From Motiliproteus sp048265065 (GTDB lineage Bacteria; Pseudomonadota; Gammaproteobacteria; Pseudomonadales; Balneatricaceae): a DNA stretch of 64,000 nt. Both the position numbers and the translations under genes were made by a program. Of this stretch, positions 18,153 to 27,300 are shown piece after piece. The notes beneath the pieces are model-generated. The model was not told the origin of the DNA. It saw only the letters and a program-made list of their open reading frames with translations, and did not search any database. The stretch is taken from NCBI GenBank assembly GCA_048265065.1, contig JBLXCH010000007.1, positions 1 through 64,000 of the forward strand. Reading direction: 5' to 3'. How positions within the stretch are numbered: position 1 is the first letter of the stretch; each line of letters starts with the position of its first letter.

Positions 18153-18190
18153 AGCGTTTAGACCTCAGTACGCCTAAGGGCGTGCGCGAG

Positions 18191-19024
18191 CTACACTTTA
18201 CGAGAGTGCTCGATTATTGGCATTTTCTGACGAATATCTTCGAGCAGCTGCAGATCAATATCGGCAACCACAACGCCGGAGCCTTCGCTGACTTTTTCTG
18301 CTAACACACGCCCCCAAGGGTCAACAATTAAAGAGTGGCCATAGGTTGCTCGTTTACTACTATGTTGACCACCTTGGTTGGCTGCCAGCACGTAACATTG
18401 AGTCTCGATTGCCCGGGCTCGCAGCAATATATGCCAGTGCGCCTCTCCCGTCGTTTTTGTAAACGCAGCAGGAACCGTAATAATTTGCGCCCCTTGCATC
18501 ATGAGCGATTGATACAGTGCGGGGAAACGTAAGTCATAACAGATAGACAACCCAACTTTACCTACGCTTGTATCAACAACCCTCAGCGCACTGCCCGGCT
18601 CGATTTGATCAGACTCTCGATACGAGGCTTGCGCATCTGCCACATCCACATCAAACAAGTGCACCTTGTCATACCGCGTCAGCTCATGACCATTCTCATC
18701 AAAGACAAAACAAGCTGACCGAACACGCTCACCTGATGCAGCAAGAACAGGAATCGAACCACCGATAATACACACTTGATGATGTAATGCTTGTTCCGCT
18801 AAGAAAGCGCGAATTGGGCCGGTAGACTGCTGCTCTGACTCACCACGCTCCAAATAAAGAGAGGCATGGAAAACAGCAAAGTTCTCAGGCAGGAGCACCA
18901 ACTGAGCACCTTGATCAGCGGCTTGCCGAATTAACAAAGCAGCCTCTGCAAGGTTTGCTTGGTAATCAGCACCGCTCACCATTTGAACTACAGCCACTTT
19001 GGACAAACTAACCTCCGGCAACAT
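18191..19024 (-). CDS. Nitrilase-superfamily amidase (Nit1/YbeM-like)
   Basis: A 277-residue carbon-nitrogen hydrolase with the Glu-Lys-Cys triad visible: E in LLPENFAVF, K in RYDKVHLFDVD and C in LSICYDLRFPALYQ. The RYDKVHLFDVDV motif is typical of Nit1/YbeM enzymes that hydrolyse deaminated glutathione, so repair of that side product is the likely role. It follows the MBL gene by 17 bases at the end of the mre-rng-yhdP leftward series. Confidence 0.85.
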   Translation of the reverse strand: MLPEVSLSKVAVVQMVSGADYQANLAEAALLIRQAADQGAQLVLLPENFAVFHASLYLERGESEQQSTGPIRAFLAEQALHHQVCIIGGSIPVLAASGERVRSACFVFDENGHELTRYDKVHLFDVDVADAQASYRESDQIEPGSALRVVDTSVGKVGLSICYDLRFPALYQSLMMQGAQIITVPAAFTKTTGEAHWHILLRARAIETQCYVLAANQGGQHSSKRATYGHSLIVDPWGRVLAEKVSEGSGVVVADIDLQLLEDIRQKMPIIEHSRKV

Positions 19025-19041
19025 GAATACACACTTTTAAC

Positions 19042-19692
19042 TTAAGATCGTATAAAACGATTATGCTCTTTTTCATCGCCAATCGATGTGTCAGGCCCGT
19101 GTCCTGTAACCACAATAGCCTCGTCATCTAACCGATAAAGCCTTTCACGAATCGATTTTTCAATTTGCGGGTAGCTTCCGCCCCATAAATCAGTCCGACC
19201 AATCGCACCTTTAAATAAAGTGTCTCCAGCGACCAGCAACTTCGCATCCTCAAACCAAAAACTCGTTGAGCCCGGTGTATGCCCTGGCGTATGAATAGCT
19301 ACGCCCGAACAACAACCCAAATCTTGATCGTCGTGAATCGGCAAATCTGGCGCAGGCTGAGGCTCATAAGGCACACCAAAAAGCTGACACTGCTGTTCTA
19401 ATATATCCCACAAGAAACGATCATCATCGTGTAAATAAATCGGCGCCCCTGTTTTTTCTTTAATGGTTCCAGCTGCCAAAATATGATCTAAGTGAGCATG
19501 GGTATGGTAAATCGCTACGACTCGCAAACCTAAGGAATCGATTTTCGATAAAATCACATCTGCATCACCACCAGGATCAATCACAACACCTTTACCTGTT
19601 TGCGTATCCCCCAAAATCGTGCAATTACATTGCAAGGGTCCCACAGGAAAAGTATCTCGAATGTAGCGTGAAGAGGCGGTTTTCTTTGTCAT
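19042..19692 (-). CDS. MBL-fold hydrolase, glyoxalase II-like (YcbL type)
   Basis: A 216-residue metallo-beta-lactamase-fold protein with the metal motif THAHLDH at residues 64-70, HTPGHTPGSTSFWF, the bridging Asp in VAGDTLF and a late His in VTGHGPD. It resembles the single-domain YcbL proteins, which have glyoxalase II-type thioesterase activity without the C-terminal HAGH domain. The true substrate is not deducible. It precedes the nitrilase gene, and both could act in glutathione-linked detoxification (inference). Confidence 0.82.
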   Translation of the reverse strand: MTKKTASSRYIRDTFPVGPLQCNCTILGDTQTGKGVVIDPGGDADVILSKIDSLGLRVVAIYHTHAHLDHILAAGTIKEKTGAPIYLHDDDRFLWDILEQQCQLFGVPYEPQPAPDLPIHDDQDLGCCSGVAIHTPGHTPGSTSFWFEDAKLLVAGDTLFKGAIGRTDLWGGSYPQIEKSIRERLYRLDDEAIVVTGHGPDTSIGDEKEHNRFIRS

Positions 19693-19828
19693 ATTTCGAC
19701 CAATTTAAGCGTTATTAAATAGGTGGAACTTACCCATTGATCAGTGACAGCAGTTAGTACTCATTCATCAACGTTTAAGCTTTATAGCGTTTGCCTTCAG
19801 CAAGAAGCGTACAACGAATAAGCGCAAC

Positions 19829-22800
19829 TTACTTTGCTGCCTCTTGCTTATTATTAGACTTAACTGGCTCAATCTTTGGGTCATCCCATGCACCGGTAAC
19901 GTCGTAAACCGTCGTCGTAATTTTACTGAGTTTACTTCCTGTTAATTTATCAAACAGAAACATCGCCCCGGCCACTTGCGGCGTACCTAATAGCAATGCA
20001 GTGAGTGGGAGACTATCCGATAGAGGCAGAGTCACCCGCATACGTTGCTGCAATGTCTCATCCGGTAAATTAATCAAACCCGTAAGCTCAATATCCGCAG
20101 AAGGCCCTGTGAATTTTAGCGGCTCTGTACTTTTTGCAATTCCATTATCAAGACGATAATGGCCAAGAATCTTATCGAAACTCAATCCTGCCTCTGAAAG
20201 ATCACTAAAGTCTAAACGCAGGCGGCGACCAATGGTATTCAAGTTTAAAATACCAAATACGCGCAGTGCAGAAGCAGATCCGACATCCATAAAGCGCCCT
20301 TTCCCCGCACTTAAATGCACATCACCACTCATGGTTTTGGTGTTGTAACCTAAAGGCGAGCCCTTCCAAAAAAGATTGGCATCGATCTTCGCTTTCTCAG
20401 CTTCTAACCCTTGAGCGATACCAAATAGCTTTTGTGCATTAGCAAGTTGATCTGAACTAAACGATAGGTTGACTCGACTCATGTGAGCTCCCTGCTGTTT
20501 AATCCACTCGGCTGCTCCTTCAATTTTAAATGCTTTATTCACCCCCGAAAGATGGCTAATTTCCACCCCTTCGTCGCTAGGATCTACCGCTATTTTCCAC
20601 TCACCTAACTGACGGTCACCGTGTCGAAAGTCACGGATATGCACCCGTACTGAAGGAAGCTGCCCTGGGTCCATATCCGACCATGGGTCAGTGGCGTCGT
20701 CTTCAAGACCATCGGCGCTGCTCTGCTCATCTTTTTGAGGCTTACGAGGCAAATACAGACGATCAAACGTGGCGTTATAAGCCACCTTAGGTTCGGTAGG
20801 TAAAAACACATCACCTTTAATCGAAGGGCTGCTAACCGTTAACAGTCGACCATTACTTTCAGGATTAAAGCCTAAGTTAACCTGTTGTAACGCCATATCC
20901 TCGCTGAGCTGTAAGTTAGCTATCGCTAAATCTACTGTGTTTAACAAAGGGTCAATGCTTATCACGCCTTTTTTACCCACAGCATCATCAGCATATTCAT
21001 CAGCTAAGGCTTGCCACTCAGATAGAACAACTCGCTGCAAAAATCCTCGGACCCATAAACCGTCTTTTCGTTGCTGCGGTAGTTCGTTTGTAACCCCTAG
21101 AACGATATCTCCTCCTTGCAGCCCTTGGTCGTTAATCAATAGCAATGAGTTCAGCTGGTTTGCCAATTTAATACGCATCCAGTTAGTGTCACCTTCTAAC
21201 TCTGTACGTAGCTCAAAGGGCATAGCCTCATCTTTTTGCTTAGCAAAGGGAGGAGGTAATAACCGGGTTTGGACACCCTCAAGGCTTGAAGTTAACCGAA
21301 GGGATGAGCAGTCTCGCTTCTCCGAAGTACACACATCAAGAAAAGCACTGTAGCCACTACTTCCCTCAAAAAGTTTAAGAAGCTCTATATCCAGCCATTG
21401 ATTAAGCCGAGCCACTTCAATATTACCGTCGGCTCGCACAACCGTATGCGTTTCTTCATTGCTAGTCTGAGTATCAATTCTGACTAGCACCGGACTATCA
21501 AAAAATCGTGCTTTTATCCCAGAAGCATTAAGCCCTTGCTGGTCGTCATAAACAAAAGTACCGTTAATTTCTTCAACCACAAGATCACGTTTTTTGGACA
21601 AATAACGCCCTTCAGAAAGTTTGCTCGTGACCTGATATCTGGAGTTATCAATATCGGCTAAATTTAGCTGTAAGCTCAGCTCAGTACTGGTTTTTCCCGT
21701 AAGGTCCCACTCGGCAAACTCAGCACCTAAACGCTCGGCTACCGGTGAATTCATCAGTACTGATTTAACATCAGCGGCGGGACCTGACATCGATGCACTC
21801 ACGGCCAACACATCTGCGCCGTCAGCAAGGTAAAAGCGCCCTCTAGCAAGTTGGGTGGCGAACGTTTTGCCTGTCGTCGTCGTGGCTAATACCGCACTAT
21901 CTTTTACAAGAACCTGACCATTGACCTGTTGAACCGCGGGCCAATCAGGGGAGTATTTTATTTTTGCTCGGTTAACATCAAAATAGAGCTGAATACTAGG
22001 GTCTTCAGCCCAAGACTCGAGTGGTCCATGGTAGACAAATAGCCCCTTGTTGACCGTGCCTTGCTGGATCCCCTGAGACAACCATTGGGTAAGATCTGGA
22101 TTCAATTCCTTGTCAGGTATCAGCTTAGGTGTGATCACACCATTAGCCTGCTCTGTTCCAATCATCAGCGAGAAGTCACTGGCGACACCTTTGGCATAAG
22201 CCAGATCCAGGCTAAAACGACCATTGGCAGTAATTTCAGGCATTTCGACTTGCAAGTGATCACTTTCAACCCAAATTTTTCCAGGGCTGAATTTCCACAG
22301 AACAGTGCCACTCGCACGATCAAAACCCCAGCCTGCGGAAAATAGGTCAGGGAAAGAAAGCATCAGCGGAGCACTATCAAAAGTGATAATGCCGCTTTCT
22401 TGATCGTGAGAGAGCTTCCCTTGAATGTTGTCGATCTTCGGGGCGCCATCATAAGCTTCTACAGAAACACCCACCACATCGGCATTAAGCAGCACCTCAG
22501 GGGCCTCTTGCTGTAATGTCTCGAGATTGAGTTCGGCACGAATATTTTTGAGCAAGCCCGTTGGTGCTAAAACCGCAATTTCACGGGTAACCGATTCGGG
22601 CATATGAGGGGTTAAATTAGCTAAGCGGTGCAGTATCCCTAGGTCTAACGTTTCTATATTCAACAATAACTGCTTGTCGCTCCACTGCCCTGCCACTCGA
22701 TCTACTGGTATCGGAGAGTAATTGATTCGCCCTTGTGATGGTTGCGCAATAAACGACCAATTTTCATCTTTTTTCGCAGCACGCAGGCGTAGCGCAAGCT

Positions 22801-23788
22801 CGTTGACAAAGACTGGCTGCTCGCGAACATCAAGCCTTAACTGCTCCACATAAAGATCGGCAGAAATCTGGCTCGGCTGATTGTTTTGCCACTCAACCCA
22901 AACCTTTCCACCAGCGTCAAACCTAGCTAAGTTAGGCCATTGAGCCAATACCACAGGCTGCCAATAAGCCAGCGCGTCGGTAGAAACATCAGCATATAAC
23001 TGGCCGCTGGTCGTTGCGTCGTGCAGTTCAAGTTGCACACGGACATCGATAGAATCGCCTTCGCTGTTCGTAATTGCCAAGCGCCCGACAAGACCATCAA
23101 CGGTGCCGTTAAACTCTCCATTCAATAACAATTCATAGCGCTGCTGCGCCCCTAGCAACTCTATGGCACCTGAAGTAAGTGAGATACGTTTCTGTAATGC
23201 GAGATCGTGTAGCCAAGAAGGTAGCGCTTCATTTTGTTCGGGAGATTTAGCAAAAAAAGCGGAGGTATCGAGCAAAGCTAGCCGTAAGCGAGCGTTAACG
23301 CCGGTGATGGCAAGATCACTCAAAACAGGGCGCTGATTAAGTAGCGTGCGCCACCAATCAATTTGAGCCTCCGCTCTATCGATGGCGAGAAATTCATCAG
23401 CCTTACTCTCTGTACTACTCTTTACGTCACTCTCTGTACTACTTTCTACGTTAGTCTGTGTGCTACTCGTTCTATCACTCTTTGTATCACCCTCTGCTTC
23501 ATTCTCAGTTTGAGCCCTTGTCGCCGTCACCGTCTGTGCGTCGACAACAGGTGTCACCGACAAACCATAAATAGAAAGCTGAGGTAATCCGTACTCCCAT
23601 TTGACTTGCAGACGTTCAAAATCCGTCTGGTATGAATCATTACTCATCCATGACTTAACGGTATCTTGATAAGAAGGCAGCAGCCAAACCGAAAAGCGCA
23701 ACGCGAGAATAAACACCGCAGCGAGAATAACCATAGCCGCTAGTAGATGAAGCTTAACTCGCAGTGCTGTTTTAAGTGGCTGGGACAT
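19829..23788 (-). CDS. yhdP: AsmA-like envelope lipid-transport protein YhdP
   Basis: A very large (about 1,320 residue) inner-membrane-anchored protein of the YhdP/TIGR02099 family. These AsmA-like proteins form a long periplasmic beta groove thought to carry phospholipids to the outer membrane. It has one N-terminal helix (residues about 14-37) and then a long beta-rich periplasmic body, ending with the AsmA-like C-terminus (SADIELTGLINLPDETLQQ, PLSDSLPLTALLLG). The ATG at 23788 is used; an in-frame TTG lies 12 bases upstream. A Ser/Thr/Glu-rich insert encoded by a 24-bp tandem repeat follows the helix. It lies six to 19 bases after rng. Confidence 0.93.
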   Translation of the reverse strand: MSQPLKTALRVKLHLLAAMVILAAVFILALRFSVWLLPSYQDTVKSWMSNDSYQTDFERLQVKWEYGLPQLSIYGLSVTPVVDAQTVTATRAQTENEAEGDTKSDRTSSTQTNVESSTESDVKSSTESKADEFLAIDRAEAQIDWWRTLLNQRPVLSDLAITGVNARLRLALLDTSAFFAKSPEQNEALPSWLHDLALQKRISLTSGAIELLGAQQRYELLLNGEFNGTVDGLVGRLAITNSEGDSIDVRVQLELHDATTSGQLYADVSTDALAYWQPVVLAQWPNLARFDAGGKVWVEWQNNQPSQISADLYVEQLRLDVREQPVFVNELALRLRAAKKDENWSFIAQPSQGRINYSPIPVDRVAGQWSDKQLLLNIETLDLGILHRLANLTPHMPESVTREIAVLAPTGLLKNIRAELNLETLQQEAPEVLLNADVVGVSVEAYDGAPKIDNIQGKLSHDQESGIITFDSAPLMLSFPDLFSAGWGFDRASGTVLWKFSPGKIWVESDHLQVEMPEITANGRFSLDLAYAKGVASDFSLMIGTEQANGVITPKLIPDKELNPDLTQWLSQGIQQGTVNKGLFVYHGPLESWAEDPSIQLYFDVNRAKIKYSPDWPAVQQVNGQVLVKDSAVLATTTTGKTFATQLARGRFYLADGADVLAVSASMSGPAADVKSVLMNSPVAERLGAEFAEWDLTGKTSTELSLQLNLADIDNSRYQVTSKLSEGRYLSKKRDLVVEEINGTFVYDDQQGLNASGIKARFFDSPVLVRIDTQTSNEETHTVVRADGNIEVARLNQWLDIELLKLFEGSSGYSAFLDVCTSEKRDCSSLRLTSSLEGVQTRLLPPPFAKQKDEAMPFELRTELEGDTNWMRIKLANQLNSLLLINDQGLQGGDIVLGVTNELPQQRKDGLWVRGFLQRVVLSEWQALADEYADDAVGKKGVISIDPLLNTVDLAIANLQLSEDMALQQVNLGFNPESNGRLLTVSSPSIKGDVFLPTEPKVAYNATFDRLYLPRKPQKDEQSSADGLEDDATDPWSDMDPGQLPSVRVHIRDFRHGDRQLGEWKIAVDPSDEGVEISHLSGVNKAFKIEGAAEWIKQQGAHMSRVNLSFSSDQLANAQKLFGIAQGLEAEKAKIDANLFWKGSPLGYNTKTMSGDVHLSAGKGRFMDVGSASALRVFGILNLNTIGRRLRLDFSDLSEAGLSFDKILGHYRLDNGIAKSTEPLKFTGPSADIELTGLINLPDETLQQRMRVTLPLSDSLPLTALLLGTPQVAGAMFLFDKLTGSKLSKITTTVYDVTGAWDDPKIEPVKSNNKQEAAK
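23405..23500. repeat. 24-bp imperfect tandem repeat inside yhdP
   Basis: Four consecutive 24-base units (23405-23428, 23429-23452, 23453-23476, 23477-23500) share the core CTCTGTACTACT with decreasing identity. On the coding strand each unit encodes eight residues resembling S-S-T-E-S-D-V-K. Unit length is a multiple of three, so copy number can vary without frameshift. Confidence 0.8.
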
Positions 23789-23806
23789 GTCCTCACTCAA
23801 CAGTGA

Positions 23807-25300
23807 TCAGCGCAACACAACATCGTATTGTTCAGGGGTGTATAAAGGGTCTGCCTGCATGCGAATATGTTTACCGATAAACTCTTGTAGGTCAGCAATT
23901 CTGCCGGACTCTTCATCCTGCATACGGTTAACAACTGCCTCGGAGGCAATAACCATGTAGCTATTGGTATCGTAAGCACGAGCTACACGCAGAATTTCAC
24001 GGAAAATTTCAAAGCAGACGGTTTCCGGCGTTTTAATGCTGCCGCGGCCATGACACTGTAAACAGGGTTCACATAGCAGCTGCTCTAAGCTCTCACGTGT
24101 TCTTTTGCGGGTCATTTCAACTAAGCCTAGATCAGAAACACCCATCACTTTGCACTTTACCTGATCACGATCCAATACCGCTTGTAGTGTACGGAGCACC
24201 TGCTGTTGATGCTCTTCTTCTTCCATATCGATAAAATCAATAATGATAATGCCGCCTAAATTTCTTAATCTAAGCTGACGACCTATCGCTGTGGCGGCCT
24301 CTAAATTCGTTTTGAAAATAGTTTCTTCTAGGTTGCGATGCCCCACATAAGCACCGGTATTAATATCAACCGTAGTCATCGCTTCAGTTTGATCAAAAAT
24401 CAGGTAACCACCTGATTTCAAATCAACTTTTCGATTCAACGCCAGTTGAATTTCCTCTTCCACATTATAGAGGTCAAAAATAGGGCGCTCACCAGGATAG
24501 TACTCTAGCTTATTCGCCATTTCAGGCACCAACGAAGACACAAATTCATTGGCTTTTTGATAGGTTTCTCGCGAGTCAATCAATACCTTGCTGATATCCG
24601 GCCTTGCGGTATCGCGTAATGCGCGTAGAAACAATGGCAAATCTTCATAGATAACCGCAGGAGCCTTAGGGCTTTCGATACCCTGACTAACATTTCCCCA
24701 GAGCCTTAATAAAAACTGAAAGTCGGTGGTTAGGTCTTCTTCGTTAACCCCTTCGGCGGCAGTGCGCAAAATAAAACCGATTTCTTGCGCAGAATCACCA
24801 ACAATTTTATCGAGAATAGCACGTAACCTTTCTCGCTCTTCCTCGCTTTCGATTCGCTGAGAAATACCTACATGCTGGCTATCTGGCATAAGCACTAGGT
24901 AACGAGAGGGGATACTTAGCTCAGTGGTTAAGCGTGCACCTTTAGTACCAATGGGGTCCTTAATCACTTGAACCACCAATGACTGGCCCTCGCGAAGCAA
25001 ACTACTGATTGAAGGCTCGGCAGCAGCTTCTGTATCAGGAGCAGTTTGTAACTCACCGACATGTATAAACGCAGCTCGCTCCAAACCTATATCAACAAAC
25101 GCTGCCTGCATACCTGGCAAGACTCTCACCACTCGCCCGTTGTAGATATTACCAACAATACCCTTACGCTCAGAACGCTCGACATAAAGTTCTTGGAGCA
25201 TGCCGTTTTCAATCAACGCAACACGGGTTTCCATAGGAGAAAAGTTAATTAACAACTCTTCTTTCGTAGACACCGGATTTTTAACTAACTTGCCAGACAT
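23807..25300 (-). CDS. rng: Ribonuclease G
   Basis: An about 497-residue endoribonuclease of the RNase E/G family that matures 16S rRNA 5' ends and degrades some mRNAs. It shows the S1 domain (IYNGRVVRVLPGMQAAFVDI), the catalytic DNase I-like domain (LIFDQTEAMTTVDINTGAYVG, IIIDFIDMEEEEHQ) and the Zn-link cysteines (CEPCLQCHGRG). The C-terminal scaffold of RNase E is absent. The ATG at 25300 overlaps maf by 20 bases; the family core begins about 13 codons later, so a shorter start is possible. Confidence 0.95.
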   Translation of the reverse strand: MSGKLVKNPVSTKEELLINFSPMETRVALIENGMLQELYVERSERKGIVGNIYNGRVVRVLPGMQAAFVDIGLERAAFIHVGELQTAPDTEAAAEPSISSLLREGQSLVVQVIKDPIGTKGARLTTELSIPSRYLVLMPDSQHVGISQRIESEEERERLRAILDKIVGDSAQEIGFILRTAAEGVNEEDLTTDFQFLLRLWGNVSQGIESPKAPAVIYEDLPLFLRALRDTARPDISKVLIDSRETYQKANEFVSSLVPEMANKLEYYPGERPIFDLYNVEEEIQLALNRKVDLKSGGYLIFDQTEAMTTVDINTGAYVGHRNLEETIFKTNLEAATAIGRQLRLRNLGGIIIIDFIDMEEEEHQQQVLRTLQAVLDRDQVKCKVMGVSDLGLVEMTRKRTRESLEQLLCEPCLQCHGRGSIKTPETVCFEIFREILRVARAYDTNSYMVIASEAVVNRMQDEESGRIADLQEFIGKHIRMQADPLYTPEQYDVVLR

Positions 25301-25865
25301 CGATTCCCATCTCACCCAATAAAGTTGCAGTTTCCATCAACGGTAAACCGACGACAGCAGAATAGCTACCTCTTATTTCTTTAACAAAAACAGCACCTAA
25401 GCCTTGTATAGCATAGCCCCCTGCTTTGTCTTGCGGTTCACCAGATTGCCAGTAATTATTAATCTCATCATGACTAAGCACTCTGAAAACCACATCAGTT
25501 GTGACCGTAATAACTTTCTGATGTTCCTTGGAAACTATCGCTACCGCCGTTTTTACTTGATGAACAACACCTGAGAGCTGTCGCAACATCACAGCCCCTG
25601 CATCTCTATTTTCAGGCTTCCCTAAAATACAACCATTGACGACTACCGTAGTGTCGCTTCCCAAGACAATATTTTCAGTATTAGATGCACGGGTAAAGCC
25701 CGCCTGGGCCTTTTCCAAGGCAAGGCGAGCAACATAATCTTCAGGAGATTCATCAACAAAAGGCGTTTCGTCGATATCAACAGGAAAAGTTTGGAAAGCC
25801 ACACCGATCTGCTGCAATAACTCTGCACGACGAGGAGAGGCTGAAGCCAGCAGCAATTGCGGCAT
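25281..25865 (-). CDS. maf: Maf-type nucleoside triphosphate pyrophosphatase
   Basis: A 194-residue Maf/YhdE-family enzyme that hydrolyses dTTP/UTP and modified nucleotides as a house-cleaning activity. It has the SASPRRAELLQQIG start, the conserved VLGSDTTVVVNG and a DKAGGYAIQG motif, where D-K-A-G-G-Y-A-I-Q-G is typical of the YhdE subgroup. It is placed between mreD and rng, the normal mreBCD-maf-rng order, and abuts mreD. Confidence 0.95.
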   Translation of the reverse strand: MPQLLLASASPRRAELLQQIGVAFQTFPVDIDETPFVDESPEDYVARLALEKAQAGFTRASNTENIVLGSDTTVVVNGCILGKPENRDAGAVMLRQLSGVVHQVKTAVAIVSKEHQKVITVTTDVVFRVLSHDEINNYWQSGEPQDKAGGYAIQGLGAVFVKEIRGSYSAVVGLPLMETATLLGEMGIDVWQVS

Positions 25866-26354
25866 TTAGGAGACCTTCATACTTCGTCGTAAGCCGCGCA
25901 AAATCACAAATAACCACGGCCACAATAAGCAGCTCACTACCGATGGCAGCAGAAAAATTAACGAGTCAGAACTGTTGCCCAATGCGAGCTGAGCCCAATG
26001 CAGTAACATTTGATGCATACCAATTAAAACCAACACAACAAAAGCCTGCTGCCACAACGGAAACATTCGAATACGTTGATGTAGTCGCTGCGCCAAGAAT
26101 GCCACTAGCGCCAAGGAAAGCGCATGCACGCCCAGTAAGCTACCCAGCAAGATGTCCACCAACAAACCTAACACCCAGCCGGTCCATATCCCCACCCGAT
26201 GCGGCAAGGCTACTGCCCAGTAAATCAAAGTTAGCGCAACCCATTCCGGGCGGCCCCATTCCAATGACTCAGGCATAGGTAAGGTACTTAACGTAAGGGC
26301 GATCAAAAAAGTCAACCAAATCACCCAACGGTTGCGCGCATTTGCCACTACCAT
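25866..26354 (-). CDS. mreD: Rod shape-determining protein MreD
   Basis: A 162-residue inner-membrane protein with five hydrophobic segments, part of the elongasome with MreB, MreC, RodA and PBP2. The motif GWVLGLLVDILLGSLLGVHALSL is characteristic. Its ATG overlaps the mreC stop (TAATG), indicating translational coupling. Confidence 0.93.
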   Translation of the reverse strand: MVVANARNRWVIWLTFLIALTLSTLPMPESLEWGRPEWVALTLIYWAVALPHRVGIWTGWVLGLLVDILLGSLLGVHALSLALVAFLAQRLHQRIRMFPLWQQAFVVLVLIGMHQMLLHWAQLALGNSSDSLIFLLPSVVSCLLWPWLFVILRGLRRSMKVS

Positions 26355-27220
26355 TAAGGGGCATCCTCAATTGTTAAATCAAATTCAGGCAGTTCGTATT
26401 GTGGCTCCAGACGGAAGGCAACCAACAAATGACGACTAGTATCTAAACGAGCAGTAGGCTTGGCTTTAACGATCGCAAAAGGTCGCCCTGGGTCATGCTC
26501 GATAGCCGTTACCACCGCAACGGGGTAACCCGTCGGAAAGCGCTGCCCAAGACCAGAACTGACAAGATGATCGCCAACCTGGATATCTGCAGTATCCGGC
26601 ACATGGTTAAGCAAGAGCTCATCACTACTTCCCTTGCCCAATAAAATCGACCGATAACCGCTACGATTCACTTCAACGGGCATGGCATGCTGAGAATCTG
26701 TGATTAACAGAACGCGAGAAGTATAAGGCCCGACTTCCACAACCTGCCCCATAACACCATCGGCATCCAGTACTGGCTGACCAAGATATACCTGATTCTG
26801 CAAACCCTTGTTGATAATGATCTGGTGAATAAAAGGGTTGGGATTCACCCCGATGAGTTCAGCTAATTCAACCCGCTCATCGATTTTTTCTGACGCGTGT
26901 AGCAAATTACGTAGGTAAGCATTCTCCACCTGCAAAGCTTCCACACGCTGCAAGCGGCGGGCGAGTATCAGTAAATCGGCTTGGAGTTTTTCATTCTGTT
27001 CAGCAAGGTCGTCTCGTTGTTCTAACGAGCGATCCATCACGGCCAACATGCGGTTAGGCGCATCCACAATCCACTGGACCGGTGTCACCGCAAGCGAGAG
27101 GTAACCACGATATTTACCCATTGCCGGCCAATACAAGTCCACTGCAACCAATCCAAACGATAGCAGTACGACTAATACGAGGCTTAAGCGGACAGATTGT
27201 CCTTTGAAAATGGGTTTAAT
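26354..27220 (-). CDS. mreC: Rod shape-determining protein MreC with probable ATT start
   Basis: MreC is the periplasmic elongasome scaffold activating PBP2. Reading upstream of the first standard in-frame start (TTG at 27151) recovers KPIFKGQSVRL and a membrane helix, the conserved N-terminus of gammaproteobacterial MreC (E. coli begins MKPIF). The only initiation-like codon at the family position is ATT at 27220-27218. It is preceded by AAGGAG (27233-27228) with seven bases of spacing. This gives 288 residues: cytoplasmic tail, helix about 11-27, coiled coil about 70-110, and beta domains with GVMGQVVEVGPYTSRVLLITD. Starting at TTG would delete most of the membrane anchor. Confidence 0.9.
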   Translation of the reverse strand: MKPIFKGQSVRLSLVLVVLLSFGLVAVDLYWPAMGKYRGYLSLAVTPVQWIVDAPNRMLAVMDRSLEQRDDLAEQNEKLQADLLILARRLQRVEALQVENAYLRNLLHASEKIDERVELAELIGVNPNPFIHQIIINKGLQNQVYLGQPVLDADGVMGQVVEVGPYTSRVLLITDSQHAMPVEVNRSGYRSILLGKGSSDELLLNHVPDTADIQVGDHLVSSGLGQRFPTGYPVAVVTAIEHDPGRPFAIVKAKPTARLDTSRHLLVAFRLEPQYELPEFDLTIEDAP

Positions 27221-27227
27221 GGCAGAT

Positions 27228-27233
27228 CTCCTT
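27228..27233 (-). promoter_or_regulatory. Shine-Dalgarno site deciding the mreC start
   Basis: On the reverse strand AAGGAG lies seven bases before an ATT codon in frame with mreC. No ATG, GTG or TTG occurs at this spacing, so the site supports ATT initiation. Confidence 0.75.
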
Positions 27234-27300
27234 GATTTTTATTAGGAGGCTAAAAGTCCTAGAGCGTCCCGCCATGATTCCCATGAGACTAACAACCGAT

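Noticed and set aside
18170..18183. ACGCC/GGCGT hairpin between darP and the nitrilase gene
   Set aside because: Only a five-base stem and no T tract; not listed as a terminator.
23405..23500. CRISPR-like repeats
   Set aside because: The 24-bp units are contiguous without spacers, degenerate and in frame within yhdP, so they are a coding minisatellite.
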